NCBI RefSeq assembly: GCF_014650075.1
Contig: NZ_BMUG01000003.1
Span: 186,001 to 250,000 of the forward strand
Length of the DNA stretch: 64,000 nucleotides
From: Streptomyces microflavus
GTDB lineage: Bacteria; Actinomycetota; Actinomycetes; Streptomycetales; Streptomycetaceae
Direction of reading: 5' to 3'
In this document: positions 16,417 to 24,895 of the stretch, piece after piece
Numbering within the stretch: position 1 is the first letter of the stretch
Layout: each line of letters opens with the position of its first letter
Notes under the pieces: generated by a model
What the model was told of the DNA's origin: nothing
Databases searched by the model: none
What the model saw: the letters and a program-made list of their open reading frames with translations, nothing else
Made by a program: the position numbers and the translations under genes

Positions 16417-17631
16417 TCAGGGGGATGTGCCGGACGGGCGGGCGCGCAACCGCAGCGCGCGCAGCACGGCCTCGGTGGCGAAACGGCTCTCCGGATCGAC
16501 GAGTTGATCACCGAAAATGGTCTCCAGGCTGCGCATGCGGTAGCGCACGGTCTGTGGGTGCACATCGAGCAGTTCGCCCATCTGGGCCGCCGTGCCCCGG
16601 GTGTCGAGCCAGATCCGGAGCGTCTCGATCAGCCGCTCACGGCGGGTGGCGCTGATCCCCGCCACGGCGGCCAGTTCCCGCTGGGCGAGCTGGTCCAGCA
16701 GGGCGGGGTCGGAGAGCAGCCACAGGGTGATGAGGTGGTCCTCGCAGCGGATCAGCGGGGCGTCGTCGATCACGCCGGCGTCGACGAGTTCCAGCACCCG
16801 GCGGGCCCAGCGGATCGAGTCGCAGGCCAGGGCGGTCGGGACGGTGAGTCCGATCGCCGCGTGGCTGGCCGGCAGGGCCTGTTCCAGCATCGATCTTCGT
16901 GCGGTGTCCAGGGCACCGGGGATGAGTAAGTGCGGCTGCGGGTCGCTGAGATCGAGGAGGATGTCCCGGTCGGCGCTGAGCCGGTCCAGACCGGCCGGGG
17001 CGCGTACGGCGACCAGGGTGACCTCGTCGGGCAGCGCCCAGCCGGTCTGTTCGCACAGGTCGGCGATGGCGCTGCGGGGGGCGGGCCGCCCGGCGAGGAT
17101 GAGATGGAGCAGACGGCGGCGCAGCGCCTCGCTCTGCTCCCCGGACTGCGACTGGACCTCCAGGAAGCCCTCGCGGGAGAGCGATTCCAGCTCGTCGACA
17201 TAGGCGAAGAGCGCGTCGGCGAAGCTGAGCATCAGGGTGGGGGAGAGGTGGTAGCTCTGCCCCACCTTCTTCGCCCGCCGCAGCGCCACCCGCGCGCCGA
17301 GCCGGTAGGCGCCCTGGAGGGTGTCCATGGTCCGGCCCTCGTACGCCTCGAACCGCCCGAAGCGCCGGCACATGTCGTCCCGCAGCGTGGTGGGAGCGGT
17401 GGGCTCGGCCACCAGGTCGACGAACGAGGAAAGGCTCTGCTCCACGCCGACCCGGATGGCCTGGCCGTTCGGTCCGTCCAGCAGCCGGGCGTATTCCGGA
17501 TAGGCGCGGGTGACCTCCACACCGATTTCCTTGATGAGACTGGGGAGTTCGGGCCGCATGATCGCGGCGAATTCCTGGGGGAGCGGCCCCAGGGGGTCAT
17601 CGGTGTCCAACGGCTGTATGAGGTGTGCCAT
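16417..17631 (-). CDS. PucR/CdaR-type transcriptional regulator with a TTA codon
   Basis: A 404-residue regulator. The N-terminal ~150 residues are a helical sensor region (PELPSLIKEIGVEVTRAYPE and DTLQGAYRLGARVALRRAKK). The C-terminus carries the PucR HTH_30 domain with LRIWLDTRGTAAQMGELLDV and HPQTVRYRMRSLETIFG. Residue 235 is encoded by TTA (minus-strand codon at 16929-16927), so full translation should need the bldA tRNA. It is divergent from the first secreted-protein gene and 4.6 kb from the mce ATPase gene. It is therefore the obvious candidate regulator of this lipid-import region, though no effector or binding site is proven. The ATG has AGGGG about nine bases upstream. Confidence 0.86.
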   Translation of the reverse strand: MAHLIQPLDTDDPLGPLPQEFAAIMRPELPSLIKEIGVEVTRAYPEYARLLDGPNGQAIRVGVEQSLSSFVDLVAEPTAPTTLRDDMCRRFGRFEAYEGRTMDTLQGAYRLGARVALRRAKKVGQSYHLSPTLMLSFADALFAYVDELESLSREGFLEVQSQSGEQSEALRRRLLHLILAGRPAPRSAIADLCEQTGWALPDEVTLVAVRAPAGLDRLSADRDILLDLSDPQPHLLIPGALDTARRSMLEQALPASHAAIGLTVPTALACDSIRWARRVLELVDAGVIDDAPLIRCEDHLITLWLLSDPALLDQLAQRELAAVAGISATRRERLIETLRIWLDTRGTAAQMGELLDVHPQTVRYRMRSLETIFGDQLVDPESRFATEAVLRALRLRARPSGTSP

Positions 17632-18262
17632 GCCATGTCCCCTCTGCTCTCGGCGCCCGGTGGTGGGGTGAGACGGTGGGGGAAAGCGCTCCCACGAACC
17701 GACAGGTGCGGACCAAGTCCGCGACGAAGATAGACCACGGAACAGGCACTGCACACCACTTGGACAAGATCGGAGTGCAGGGGGCACGCATCGTGTCCGT
17801 GCGGCGGGACTTCCGTGCAGGTCGGGCGGTACTACGCGCTTTCGGACAATGAATTTCGGCCGTCTGCTCCGCCGGTGACAAGGGCGCCGACGCGGGCCGG
17901 AGGGCGTTCCCGGTGGACGCGGGAGGCCGGGCTGCGGCAGCCGGCCCGTATTCCGGAGCCTCCGGATGCGCATTCCTTGATAAAGGGGTGACCCGCGGTT
18001 ACTCATTTACGGATCAAAAACAGGGCTGCGCAAAAATTCTTGTACGGACGGATTGTGTCGCTGTGTTTCCCGCGAGTAACATCACGCTTCGTTCAATTCG
18101 GACATGAAATCTGCCCGAAATTTGACGCTCAGATCTTCCTCCCCCGGGTCCACCCCGCGGCTCCACCACTGCCGGCATCTGTGCCGCGGTGCGGGCATGC
18201 GTCGGAGAACCGGTCAACTTCGCGCACGAGGCCGCAACCCGGCGGCCACAAGAGGGGACGAC
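17632..18262. other. Intergenic region with divergent promoters, AT-rich near 17.98-18.12 kb
   Basis: The region separates the PucR gene from the first secreted-protein gene. The stretch around 17980-18120 is clearly AT-richer and contains GTTACTC near 17998 and its inverse GAGTAAC near 18070, a widely spaced 7-bp dyad. I see no coding signal. An AGAGGGGAC ribosome-binding site precedes the ATG at 18263. Confidence 0.45.
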
Positions 18263-19195
18263 ATGAGATCCGTTTCCAACCGCACCCGCATAGGGCTGCT
18301 CGCCGCATTCACGGCGTTCAGCGCCGTGCTCTCCACCGGCTCGGCCGCCGCGGCGACCGAGCTCAACGGCGACTGGGCGCCGTTCGACCGCTGCCCGGTG
18401 GACGCGCCCGCCATGCTCGCGGCGGACGGCATCACCAACATCGCCACCTGCATCTCTTCGAGTTCGGTCACCGGCTCCATCACGCTCGGCAAGAGCGTGG
18501 TTCCCACCGGCAACAGCGATCTGCAGCTCGGCGTCATCCAGCACAACAACGGCACCAGCACGCTGGTGGCGCCCCCCGAGGGAGCCCTCACCGCCGATCC
18601 GGCCGTCGTTCCCGGGGGGCTGCTCGGGCTGATGTGCCCCAGCGCCATTCCCTTCGTCACCGCCATCTGCCGCCAGTTGACGGACAACAACCTCAACCGG
18701 ATCACGGCCACCATCGAACCTGCGGGCGCGCCGAGAGACTTCAATATGGTGGCGGCCTTCTCCACCGGTGAGCCCATTCTCACCATTCCGGTCCGCATCC
18801 ATCTCAGGAACCCGTTCCTCGGTGACAAGTGCTACATCGGCACCACGGCCAATCCCGTGCTTCTCAAGCCGCAGAATCTGAACGCCCCGAGCCTCTCGCT
18901 CCAGCGGTTCGCGGCCGACGGAACCCGCGACGACGAAGGGGAGATGGGCCGGTACACCTTCGCCGGCGCCGACCAGGGCGATGCCACGTTCGCCGTACCG
19001 GGGGCGAGCGGTTGCGGAGCCGGACTCCTGGACTGGGCGGTCAACCTCAAGACCGGTCTCCCGTCCGCCGCCGGCAAGAACAGCGTGAAGCTCAACGACA
19101 CCTCGACCTATTTCGGCAGCCCCTACGACCCGGTCGGCCTGGCGCCGAACGAGGGCAGGAAGCTGTCCGAATTCTGGCACTCCGCGGTGCGGTAG
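18263..19195 (+). CDS. Secreted protein 1 of the mce region (unknown function)
   Basis: A 310-residue exported protein. The Sec signal peptide has a basic n-region (MRSVSNRTRIG), a hydrophobic core and a probable cleavage after SAAAA near residue 32. The mature part begins LNGDWAPFDRCPVD, contains paired cysteines (CPVD/CISS and later CGAG), and is rich in beta-strand-like segments such as SITLGKSVVPTGNSDLQLGV. There are no catalytic motifs I recognise. Similar proteins occur next to actinobacterial mce operons, so a role in capturing or presenting a lipid or steroid substrate is plausible. AGAGGGGAC lies just upstream of the ATG. Confidence 0.78.
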   Translation: MRSVSNRTRIGLLAAFTAFSAVLSTGSAAAATELNGDWAPFDRCPVDAPAMLAADGITNIATCISSSSVTGSITLGKSVVPTGNSDLQLGVIQHNNGTSTLVAPPEGALTADPAVVPGGLLGLMCPSAIPFVTAICRQLTDNNLNRITATIEPAGAPRDFNMVAAFSTGEPILTIPVRIHLRNPFLGDKCYIGTTANPVLLKPQNLNAPSLSLQRFAADGTRDDEGEMGRYTFAGADQGDATFAVPGASGCGAGLLDWAVNLKTGLPSAAGKNSVKLNDTSTYFGSPYDPVGLAPNEGRKLSEFWHSAVR

Positions 19196-19394
19196 CGGCC
19201 GATGCCCCCGAACCCCCCGAGGGCATTGCGGAACCGGAAGAAGGAGGTGGTGCGACAGCCGCCTGATCGCTCCTGACAGAAGGCGAACCGGAACGAGCCG
19301 CGCCTTCTCCGGTCCAGTTCGAAGCGTGCCGCCCGGATTCCCGGCGCGCACGTCCACTCGTATCCCCAACGGGACAAGAAAAGGGAGTAATTCC

Positions 19395-20051
19395 ATGATC
19401 AAGCGATCCGGTGTACTGACCGCGATAGGTGCCGCTGTGGCATCCGTCGCCCTGGCCGTTCCGTCGGCCGTCGCCGCGCCGACCAGCTGGACCATCACGC
19501 CGACCGGTGCCTTCACCGGCAGCGCGGGCGTGACCGTCCTGACCGACAACAACGGCAACAAGATCCAGTGTGCGACCTCCGCGGCGTCGGGCTCCGCCCC
19601 CACCTCCCCGGTGGCCGGCTCCCCGGCGCAGCTCGCGTCCATCTCGGCGATCTCGTTCAACTCGCCGTGCACCGGGCCGTTCAGCTCGACGTGGACCGTG
19701 ACCACCACGCCTCCGTGGCAGATCTGGGGTCTCGACTACACGGCGGGCGCCGGCACCAACTCCACCGGCCAGGTGACCGGTGAGATCCGGGCGATCAAGG
19801 CGAAGGTGACCGGGAGCAGCCTGCTGGGCCCCTGCACCTTCGACGTCACCGGCAAGGTGGCGGCCAAGTACAACAACCCGAGCACCGGCGGGAGCAACGG
19901 CACGCTCAACACGGCGGGCGGCGGTCTCACGCTGGCCATCGCCAACAAGGTCGGCGGCGGCTGCGGCATCGTCGGCACCACCGCCAGCTTCCAGGGCCTG
20001 TACACCATCGTGAACACGGCCTCCGGCAAGTCCCCGGTCATCAGCGGCTGA
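19395..20051 (+). CDS. Secreted protein 2 of the mce region (unknown function)
   Basis: A 218-residue exported protein. The signal peptide (MIKRSGVLTAIGAAVASVAL) ends near AVAAP, residue ~28. The mature part is Thr/Ser/Gly-rich and beta-strand-like (SWTITPTGAFTGSAGVTVL), with four cysteines (IQCAT, SPCTG, GPCTF, GGCGI) probably forming two disulfides. No enzyme motif is visible. AAGGGAG stands seven bases before the ATG. It follows secreted protein 1 by 200 bp and is closed by a strong hairpin, so it may have its own transcript. Confidence 0.78.
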   Translation: MIKRSGVLTAIGAAVASVALAVPSAVAAPTSWTITPTGAFTGSAGVTVLTDNNGNKIQCATSAASGSAPTSPVAGSPAQLASISAISFNSPCTGPFSSTWTVTTTPPWQIWGLDYTAGAGTNSTGQVTGEIRAIKAKVTGSSLLGPCTFDVTGKVAAKYNNPSTGGSNGTLNTAGGGLTLAIANKVGGGCGIVGTTASFQGLYTIVNTASGKSPVISG

Positions 20052-20361
20052 TCCACGCCGGTGACGAGCGGCAGATGAGCGTGGTGCCCGGCCGTGCGCC
20101 CTCGGCGGCCGGGTACCACCACTTTTCTCCACTCACGCGATGACAACTCCGCAGGGCGGAATTGTCATCGCGTGCCAAAAACCTTGCTCCCGTGAAACGG
20201 CGGAATTCCCGGCTCTTCCCAGGTGCCCGATGGTGTGCGTAGCGTACCGGTCGGTAGGAGGATCATTCCGAGTCCGCCCGAAAGGCCGTTGCCGAGAAGT
20301 GGACCCCATTTCGCAGCCATCGAACCGATGGGCCCGCGCGCGCCGGAAGGACACCATCCGT
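20052..20361. other. Intergenic region between secreted proteins 2 and 3
   Basis: The first part holds the hairpin at 20134-20174. The rest presumably carries the promoter of the third secreted-protein gene, but I find no convincing consensus. A weak GGAAGG site stands eleven bases before the next ATG. Confidence 0.4.
20134..20174 (+). terminator. Long hairpin after secreted protein 2
   Basis: Thirteen perfectly paired bases (CACGCGATGACAA / TTGTCATCGCGTG) continue, after one C-A mismatch, into a further 4-bp pairing around the 5-nt loop CAGGG. A short A-run but no T-run follows. It is a likely terminator for the upstream gene. Confidence 0.65.
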
Positions 20362-21909
20362 ATGACCGTCGATGCACGCGCCGCAGCGAGACGACCGCTC
20401 CATCTGGCCGTGGGCGGGGCGCTCGTCGTCGCCACCGCGCTCATTCCGAGCGCCGAATCGGTGGCGGCCGATCAGACGTCCGAGGTCACCATCCCCTATA
20501 CGTGCCAATTTCCCTCCGGCGCGGAGAAGGCGGACGTCACGATCAAGGCGGTACTGCCGGTCTCGGCGGGGGCGGGGGAGGTGATCCGCCCCGCCGACGT
20601 CTCCGTCGAAGTGGGCCTGGAGCGGTCGGCGCTCGTCCGGTTCACCGCACTGGAGGCGACCACCCTGTCGGCCGTCGCCGAGCTGACCGTACGCAACTCC
20701 GTCGGCGAGCACGCCGCCGACGCCTCGTGGCAGCAGCTCGAAGCCCCCGCGGTCGACCTGCCGGCCGAGGACGAAGGGCAGGTGGACAGCCAGGGCGTAG
20801 GCGATGGTCAAGGCGCAGGTGGCGTCGTGCTGACCGCCACCGGAGACGTCCCCACCGTCGCGTTCGGCAGCCCCGGACGTGCCACGATCACGCCCGCCGG
20901 GCTGGGCCTCACCCTCGCCTCCTTCACCCAGGACGGCACCCCCACCTCGCCCCCGGAGCTCGCCGTCACCTGCGAGCCCGCCGACGACGAGGAACGCCCG
21001 CTCGCCCGCATCACCGTCCGCGACAGCACCGGCCCGGCGGCCCCTTCACCGAGCGACCCCGCCCCCGGTGAAGGTGCCTCGGAGCCTCCCGCGAAGCCCG
21101 ACCGGCCGGCCCCCGGTGTCGACCCGGACGCCCACCGGAAGATCGACGACCTCACCGAGGCGCGGCTCGGAGCCCTCGACGACGAGGACCCCGGAAGCTG
21201 CCCGATCGAGATCCCGCCCGAGTGGGTGATGACCACCGCGGAGACGTACGCCGCCGGGTACGCCAACGCCGTGAAGCTGGACGGGGCAGCAGCGCTCGGG
21301 CCCGCGTTCATGAAGGTGGTCCTGAACAAGCGGTACATCAACGACTCCTGCGCCTCGACCGTCGACGTCACTTCCGAGGTGGAGTTCGAGTACGAGGGGA
21401 AACGGCAGCTCCCGCCGACGAAGGCGACCTTCCTCAGCTACGGGTTCATGCCGACCACCGCCACGATGGTGCTGGAACAGGTGGGGCCCCCGGCCGTCGT
21501 CCAGACCCACACGGTCACCAACACCCCGACCTACCCCGAGGAATCGACGGTCACCGCCCAGCTCTCCATGCGCCTGTACGACGTGAAGGTGAACGGCGTA
21601 CCCCTGGACGTGGGCCCCGACTGCCGCACCGAACGGCCCTTCGAGCAGGTCCTGAAGGGGTACGGCCAGAGCTATCCGCCGGCCGGCTATCTCGTCGCGT
21701 ACGGCGGAAACCTCACCGGCTACGCGCACATCCCGCCGTTCAAGGGGTGCGGGGTCGGCGAGGACCTCGACCCGCTCTTCACCTCGGCCATCTCCAGCGT
21801 CGGCAAGAAGGCCGACAACTACACCAAGATGACGCAGGCACCGCTCTGCGTGGCGACCAACCCCGAGGGCCCGGACTGCCCGCCGAAGGTGCCGAAGCCC
21901 GAGCGGTGA
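20362..21909 (+). CDS. Secreted protein 3 of the mce region, DUF6801-like N-terminal domain
   Basis: A 515-residue exported protein. The signal peptide (basic ARAAARR, then a hydrophobic core) is probably cleaved near SVAAD, residue ~37. The first mature domain (VTIPYTCQFPSGAEKADVTI onward) resembles DUF6801-type beta domains. A Pro/Ser/Asp-rich linker (about 230-275) leads to a C-terminal domain with EIPPEWVMTTAETYAAGYAN and VEFEYEGKRQLPPTK. Function unknown. It is the last gene before the mce ATPase gene and ends at a strong hairpin, so it may supply an extracytoplasmic accessory factor for the importer. Confidence 0.75.
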   Translation: MTVDARAAARRPLHLAVGGALVVATALIPSAESVAADQTSEVTIPYTCQFPSGAEKADVTIKAVLPVSAGAGEVIRPADVSVEVGLERSALVRFTALEATTLSAVAELTVRNSVGEHAADASWQQLEAPAVDLPAEDEGQVDSQGVGDGQGAGGVVLTATGDVPTVAFGSPGRATITPAGLGLTLASFTQDGTPTSPPELAVTCEPADDEERPLARITVRDSTGPAAPSPSDPAPGEGASEPPAKPDRPAPGVDPDAHRKIDDLTEARLGALDDEDPGSCPIEIPPEWVMTTAETYAAGYANAVKLDGAAALGPAFMKVVLNKRYINDSCASTVDVTSEVEFEYEGKRQLPPTKATFLSYGFMPTTATMVLEQVGPPAVVQTHTVTNTPTYPEESTVTAQLSMRLYDVKVNGVPLDVGPDCRTERPFEQVLKGYGQSYPPAGYLVAYGGNLTGYAHIPPFKGCGVGEDLDPLFTSAISSVGKKADNYTKMTQAPLCVATNPEGPDCPPKVPKPER

Positions 21910-21941
21910 CCGCGCCGGCGGTGAGGTGAACCGGCTCCCGC

Positions 21942-21974
21942 AGCCCTTCCGGTCGTCGTCCGACCGGGAGGGCT
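21942..21974 (+). terminator. Hairpin after secreted protein 3
   Basis: Fourteen-base arms AGCCCTTCCGGTCG and CGACCGGGAGGGCT pair fully if one G-T pair is allowed, with a TCGTC loop. They stand 33 bases after the stop codon and are a likely intrinsic terminator. Confidence 0.65.
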
Positions 21975-22107
21975 CCTTGGTGCGGAATGACACCGGCCAC
22001 CGCGCCGGAACTCATCACCGATTAACAGGTTTGGCGCGCCGATCACTCACTCGGAAACAAGTAATCCGGACGCCGCGATCACGCCGCAGAAAGTTCTGTA
22101 TCCAGTA

Positions 22108-22137
22108 TTGCGAAGTCAGGTTACCGAGCCGTAGCGT
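22108..22137 (+). promoter_or_regulatory. Candidate promoter of the mce operon
   Basis: TTGCGA (22108-22113) and TAGCGT (22132-22137) are separated by 18 bp, resembling the Streptomyces housekeeping pattern TTGAC(R)/TAGRRT. It lies about 100 bp before the first mce-operon gene and after the preceding terminator. Position supports it; the sequence match alone is modest. Confidence 0.35.
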
Positions 22138-22236
22138 CCCGGGTGAGCGGCCCGAAACCCTTCCGTACCTGCTTGTTTTCCGACAGCCGGAGCGCTGACA
22201 GATGACCAAAGTCACCACCACTTCGAAGGAGGGCCG

Positions 22237-23235
22237 ATGGGAATCGAAGTAGTCGTCGAGGGCCTGACGAAGTCCTTCGGCAAGCAGAACATCTGGCAGG
22301 ACGTCAGCCTCACCCTCCCCGCCGGTGAAGTGAGTGTCATGCTCGGTCCTTCCGGTACCGGAAAGACCGTGTTCCTGAAATCCATCATCGGACTGCTGAA
22401 GCCCGAACAGGGACGCGTCCTCATCAACGGCGTCGACATGGTGAACAGCTCCGAGCGCGACATCATGGAGACGCGGAAGCTCTTCGGCCTCATGTTCCAG
22501 GACGGGGCCCTCTTCGGCTCGATGTCCCTCTTCGACAACATCGCCTTCCCGCTGCGTGAGCACACCCGCAAGAAGGAGTCCGAGATCCGCCGCATCGTCA
22601 TGGAGCGGATCGACATCGTCGGACTGCTCGGCGCCGAGGGGAAGCTCCCGGGCGAGATATCGGGCGGCATGCGCAAGCGGGCCGGCCTCGCCCGCGCCCT
22701 CGTCCTGGACCCGCAGATCATCCTCTGCGACGAACCGGACTCCGGACTGGACCCGGTGCGCACCGCGTACCTCTCGCAGCTCCTCATCGACCTCAACGCG
22801 CAGATCGACGCGACGATGCTGATCGTCACCCACAACCTCGACATCGCGGCGACCGTCCCCGACAACATGGGGATGCTGTTCTGCCGCAACCTCGTCACCT
22901 TCGGCCCGCGCGAGGTACTGCTCACCAGCGACACCCCGGTCGTCTCCCAGTTCCTCGCCGGACGCCGCGAGGGGCCCATCGGGATGTCCGAGGAGAAGGA
23001 CGCCGCGACCCTCGCCGCCGAACAGCAGCTCAGCGACTCCCTCGGCGGATCCCGCACGATCGCCGCGCCCCGGACCGTCGTCCCGCAGCTGGAGCCCTCG
23101 CCCGGGATGCCCGTACGCCAGGGGGCGCTGCGCCGCCGCGAGCGGGTCATGGCGATGATGGGCCAGCTGCCGGAGGCCGCCCGTACGGCCATCCTCAACA
23201 GCTACGCCCCGGCCGCGGGGGGTGCGAGAGCGTGA
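22237..23235 (+). CDS. mceG: Mce-transporter ATPase (MceG/Mkl, MlaF-like)
   Basis: A 332-residue ABC ATPase that should energise the Mce lipid importer. Walker A is GPSGTGKT (37-44), the signature ISGGMRKR, Walker B IILCDEPDSGLDP, and the switch His lies in IVTHNL. The MxxxF-type Q-loop region reads GLMFQDGALF, as in MlaF/Mkl proteins. A C-terminal extension of about 80 residues, typical of actinobacterial MceG and not of MlaF, ends AILNSYAPAAGG. In mycobacteria the ATPase is usually encoded away from the mce operon, but here it is the first gene, joined to the permease by a GTGA overlap. RBS AAGGAGGG. Confidence 0.92.
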   Translation: MGIEVVVEGLTKSFGKQNIWQDVSLTLPAGEVSVMLGPSGTGKTVFLKSIIGLLKPEQGRVLINGVDMVNSSERDIMETRKLFGLMFQDGALFGSMSLFDNIAFPLREHTRKKESEIRRIVMERIDIVGLLGAEGKLPGEISGGMRKRAGLARALVLDPQIILCDEPDSGLDPVRTAYLSQLLIDLNAQIDATMLIVTHNLDIAATVPDNMGMLFCRNLVTFGPREVLLTSDTPVVSQFLAGRREGPIGMSEEKDAATLAAEQQLSDSLGGSRTIAAPRTVVPQLEPSPGMPVRQGALRRRERVMAMMGQLPEAARTAILNSYAPAAGGARA

Positions 23236-24086
23236 CCGCCCCGATGCCGGTGCGACCGCCCGAGCCGCCCGAGAAGCTCCCACCGGCCCCCTCCAAGGCC
23301 CCCGAACAGCGGCGCCCCAGTCGGCTGCTCGCCCCGCTCCGGGAGACCGGGAAGCTGTTCGCGCTCGGCATCGCGGTGGCCCGCGCCATCTTCCGCAGGC
23401 CCTTCCAGTTACGTGAGTTCATCGAGCAGTTCTGGTTCGTCGCCAGCGTCACGATCCTGCCCGCCGCCCTCGTCTCCATCCCGTTCGGCGCGGTCATCGC
23501 CCTCCAGGTCGGCTCGCTCACCCAACAGCTCGGCGCCCAGTCCTTCACCGGCGGCGCCAGCGTCCTCGCGGTGATCCAGCAGGCCAGCCCCATCATCGTG
23601 GCGCTGCTCATCTCCGGCGCCGCGGGCTCCGCGATCTGCGCCGACCTCGGCTCCCGCAAGATCCGCGAGGAGCTCGACGCGATGGAGGTCATGGGCGTCT
23701 CGCCCATCCAGCGCCTCGTCGTCCCCCGCGTCCTGGCCACCATGCTCGTCGCCGTCCTGCTCAACGGCCTGATCTCCGTGGTCGGCACCCTCGGCGGCTA
23801 CTTCTTCAACGTGATCATGCAGGACGGCACCCCGGGCGCCTACCTCGCGAGCTTCTCCGCCCTCGCCCAGCTGCCCGACCTGTACGTCAGCGAGTTGAAG
23901 GCCCTCATCTTCGGCTTCATCGCGGGCATCGTCGCCGCCCACCGCGGCCTGAACCCGCGCGGCGGCCCCAAGGGCGTCGGCGACGCGGTCAACCAGTCCG
24001 TCGTCATCACCTTCATGCTGCTGTTCTTCGTGAACATGGTCCTCACGGCGATCTACCTCCAGATCGTCCCCGCGAAGGGGGGCTGA
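23232..24086 (+). CDS. yrbEA: YrbEA/MlaE-family permease, contains a TTA codon
   Basis: A 284-residue permease of the MlaE family, one half of the Mce importer channel. About 40 Pro-rich cytoplasmic residues precede five or six membrane segments. The conserved cytoplasmic loop appears as SRKIREELDAMEVMGVSPIQ (the EExDAxxxMGxxP signature). L60 is encoded by TTA (23409-23411), a codon very rare in Streptomyces and read by the bldA tRNA. Because the gene is second in a translationally coupled operon, this could delay production of everything downstream. The start is a GTG overlapping the ATPase stop. Confidence 0.92.
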   Translation: MTAPMPVRPPEPPEKLPPAPSKAPEQRRPSRLLAPLRETGKLFALGIAVARAIFRRPFQLREFIEQFWFVASVTILPAALVSIPFGAVIALQVGSLTQQLGAQSFTGGASVLAVIQQASPIIVALLISGAAGSAICADLGSRKIREELDAMEVMGVSPIQRLVVPRVLATMLVAVLLNGLISVVGTLGGYFFNVIMQDGTPGAYLASFSALAQLPDLYVSELKALIFGFIAGIVAAHRGLNPRGGPKGVGDAVNQSVVITFMLLFFVNMVLTAIYLQIVPAKGG

Positions 24087-24091
24087 GGGAG

Positions 24092-24895
24092 ATGGCGATG
24101 CTCAGCTGGCTCGACCGGTCCGGCGACCAACTCACCTTCTACGTCCGGGCCCTGGTCTGGATCCCGCGCACCCTGCGCCGCTACCTCAAGGAGGTGCAGC
24201 GGCTGCTGGCCGAGGTCGCCTTCGGCAGCGGCGGGCTCGGAGTCATCGGCGGCACCATCGGTGTGATGGTCGCGATGACCCTCTTCACCGGCACGGTCGT
24301 CGGCCTCCAGGGGTACGCGGCCCTCGACCAGATCGGCACCTCGGCGTTCACCGGGTTCATCTCCGCCTACTTCAACACCCGGGAGATCGCCCCGCTGGTC
24401 GCCGGGCTCGCCCTCTCCGCCACCGTCGGCGCCGGCTTCACCGCCCAGCTCGGCGCGATGCGGATCAACGAGGAGGTCGACGCCCTCGAAGCGATGGGCG
24501 TGCGGTCCATGCCCTACCTCGTCACCACGCGGATCATCGCCGGGGTCGTCGCGATCATCCCGCTGTACGCGATCGGGCTGCTCTCCTCGTACCTCGCCTC
24601 CCGCTACATCACCATCTTCTTCAACGGGCAGTCGGCGGGCACCTACGACCACTACTTCAATCTCTTCCTCTCCCCGACCGACGTGCTGCTGTCGGTGCTC
24701 AAAGTGCTGATCTTCAGCGTGCTGGTGATCCTCGCCCACTGCTACTACGGCTTCCACGCCACCGGCGGCCCCGCCGGAGTGGGCGTGGCCGTCGGCCGGT
24801 CGGTGCGCAACGCGATCGTCATCATCAGCGTCACCGACTTCTTCCTCTCGCTCGCCATCTGGGGCGCCACGACGACGGTGAAGGTGGCCGGCTGA
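24092..24895 (+). CDS. yrbEB: YrbEB/MlaE-family permease
   Basis: A 267-residue MlaE-type permease and partner of YrbEA. The signature loop is RINEEVDALEAMGVRSMPYL, and the N-terminal amphipathic part (FYVRALVWIPRTLRRYLKEV) resembles other YrbEB proteins. Five or six membrane segments are visible. YrbEA and YrbEB together are expected to form the membrane dimer served by the ATPase. An ATG six bases downstream is a possible alternative start. The stop overlaps the mceA start by one base. Confidence 0.92.
   Translation: MAMLSWLDRSGDQLTFYVRALVWIPRTLRRYLKEVQRLLAEVAFGSGGLGVIGGTIGVMVAMTLFTGTVVGLQGYAALDQIGTSAFTGFISAYFNTREIAPLVAGLALSATVGAGFTAQLGAMRINEEVDALEAMGVRSMPYLVTTRIIAGVVAIIPLYAIGLLSSYLASRYITIFFNGQSAGTYDHYFNLFLSPTDVLLSVLKVLIFSVLVILAHCYYGFHATGGPAGVGVAVGRSVRNAIVIISVTDFFLSLAIWGATTTVKVAG

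Larger units (their letters stand above)
21910..22236. other. Intergenic region upstream of the mce operon
   Basis: It contains the terminator of the third secreted-protein gene at its left end, an AT-richer centre, and a candidate promoter about 100 bp before the ATPase gene. A GGCGCGCC palindrome and the CACTCACTCGG stretch near 22045 have no clear meaning. A very good ribosome-binding site (AAGGAGGG) precedes the ATPase ATG. Confidence 0.45.
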
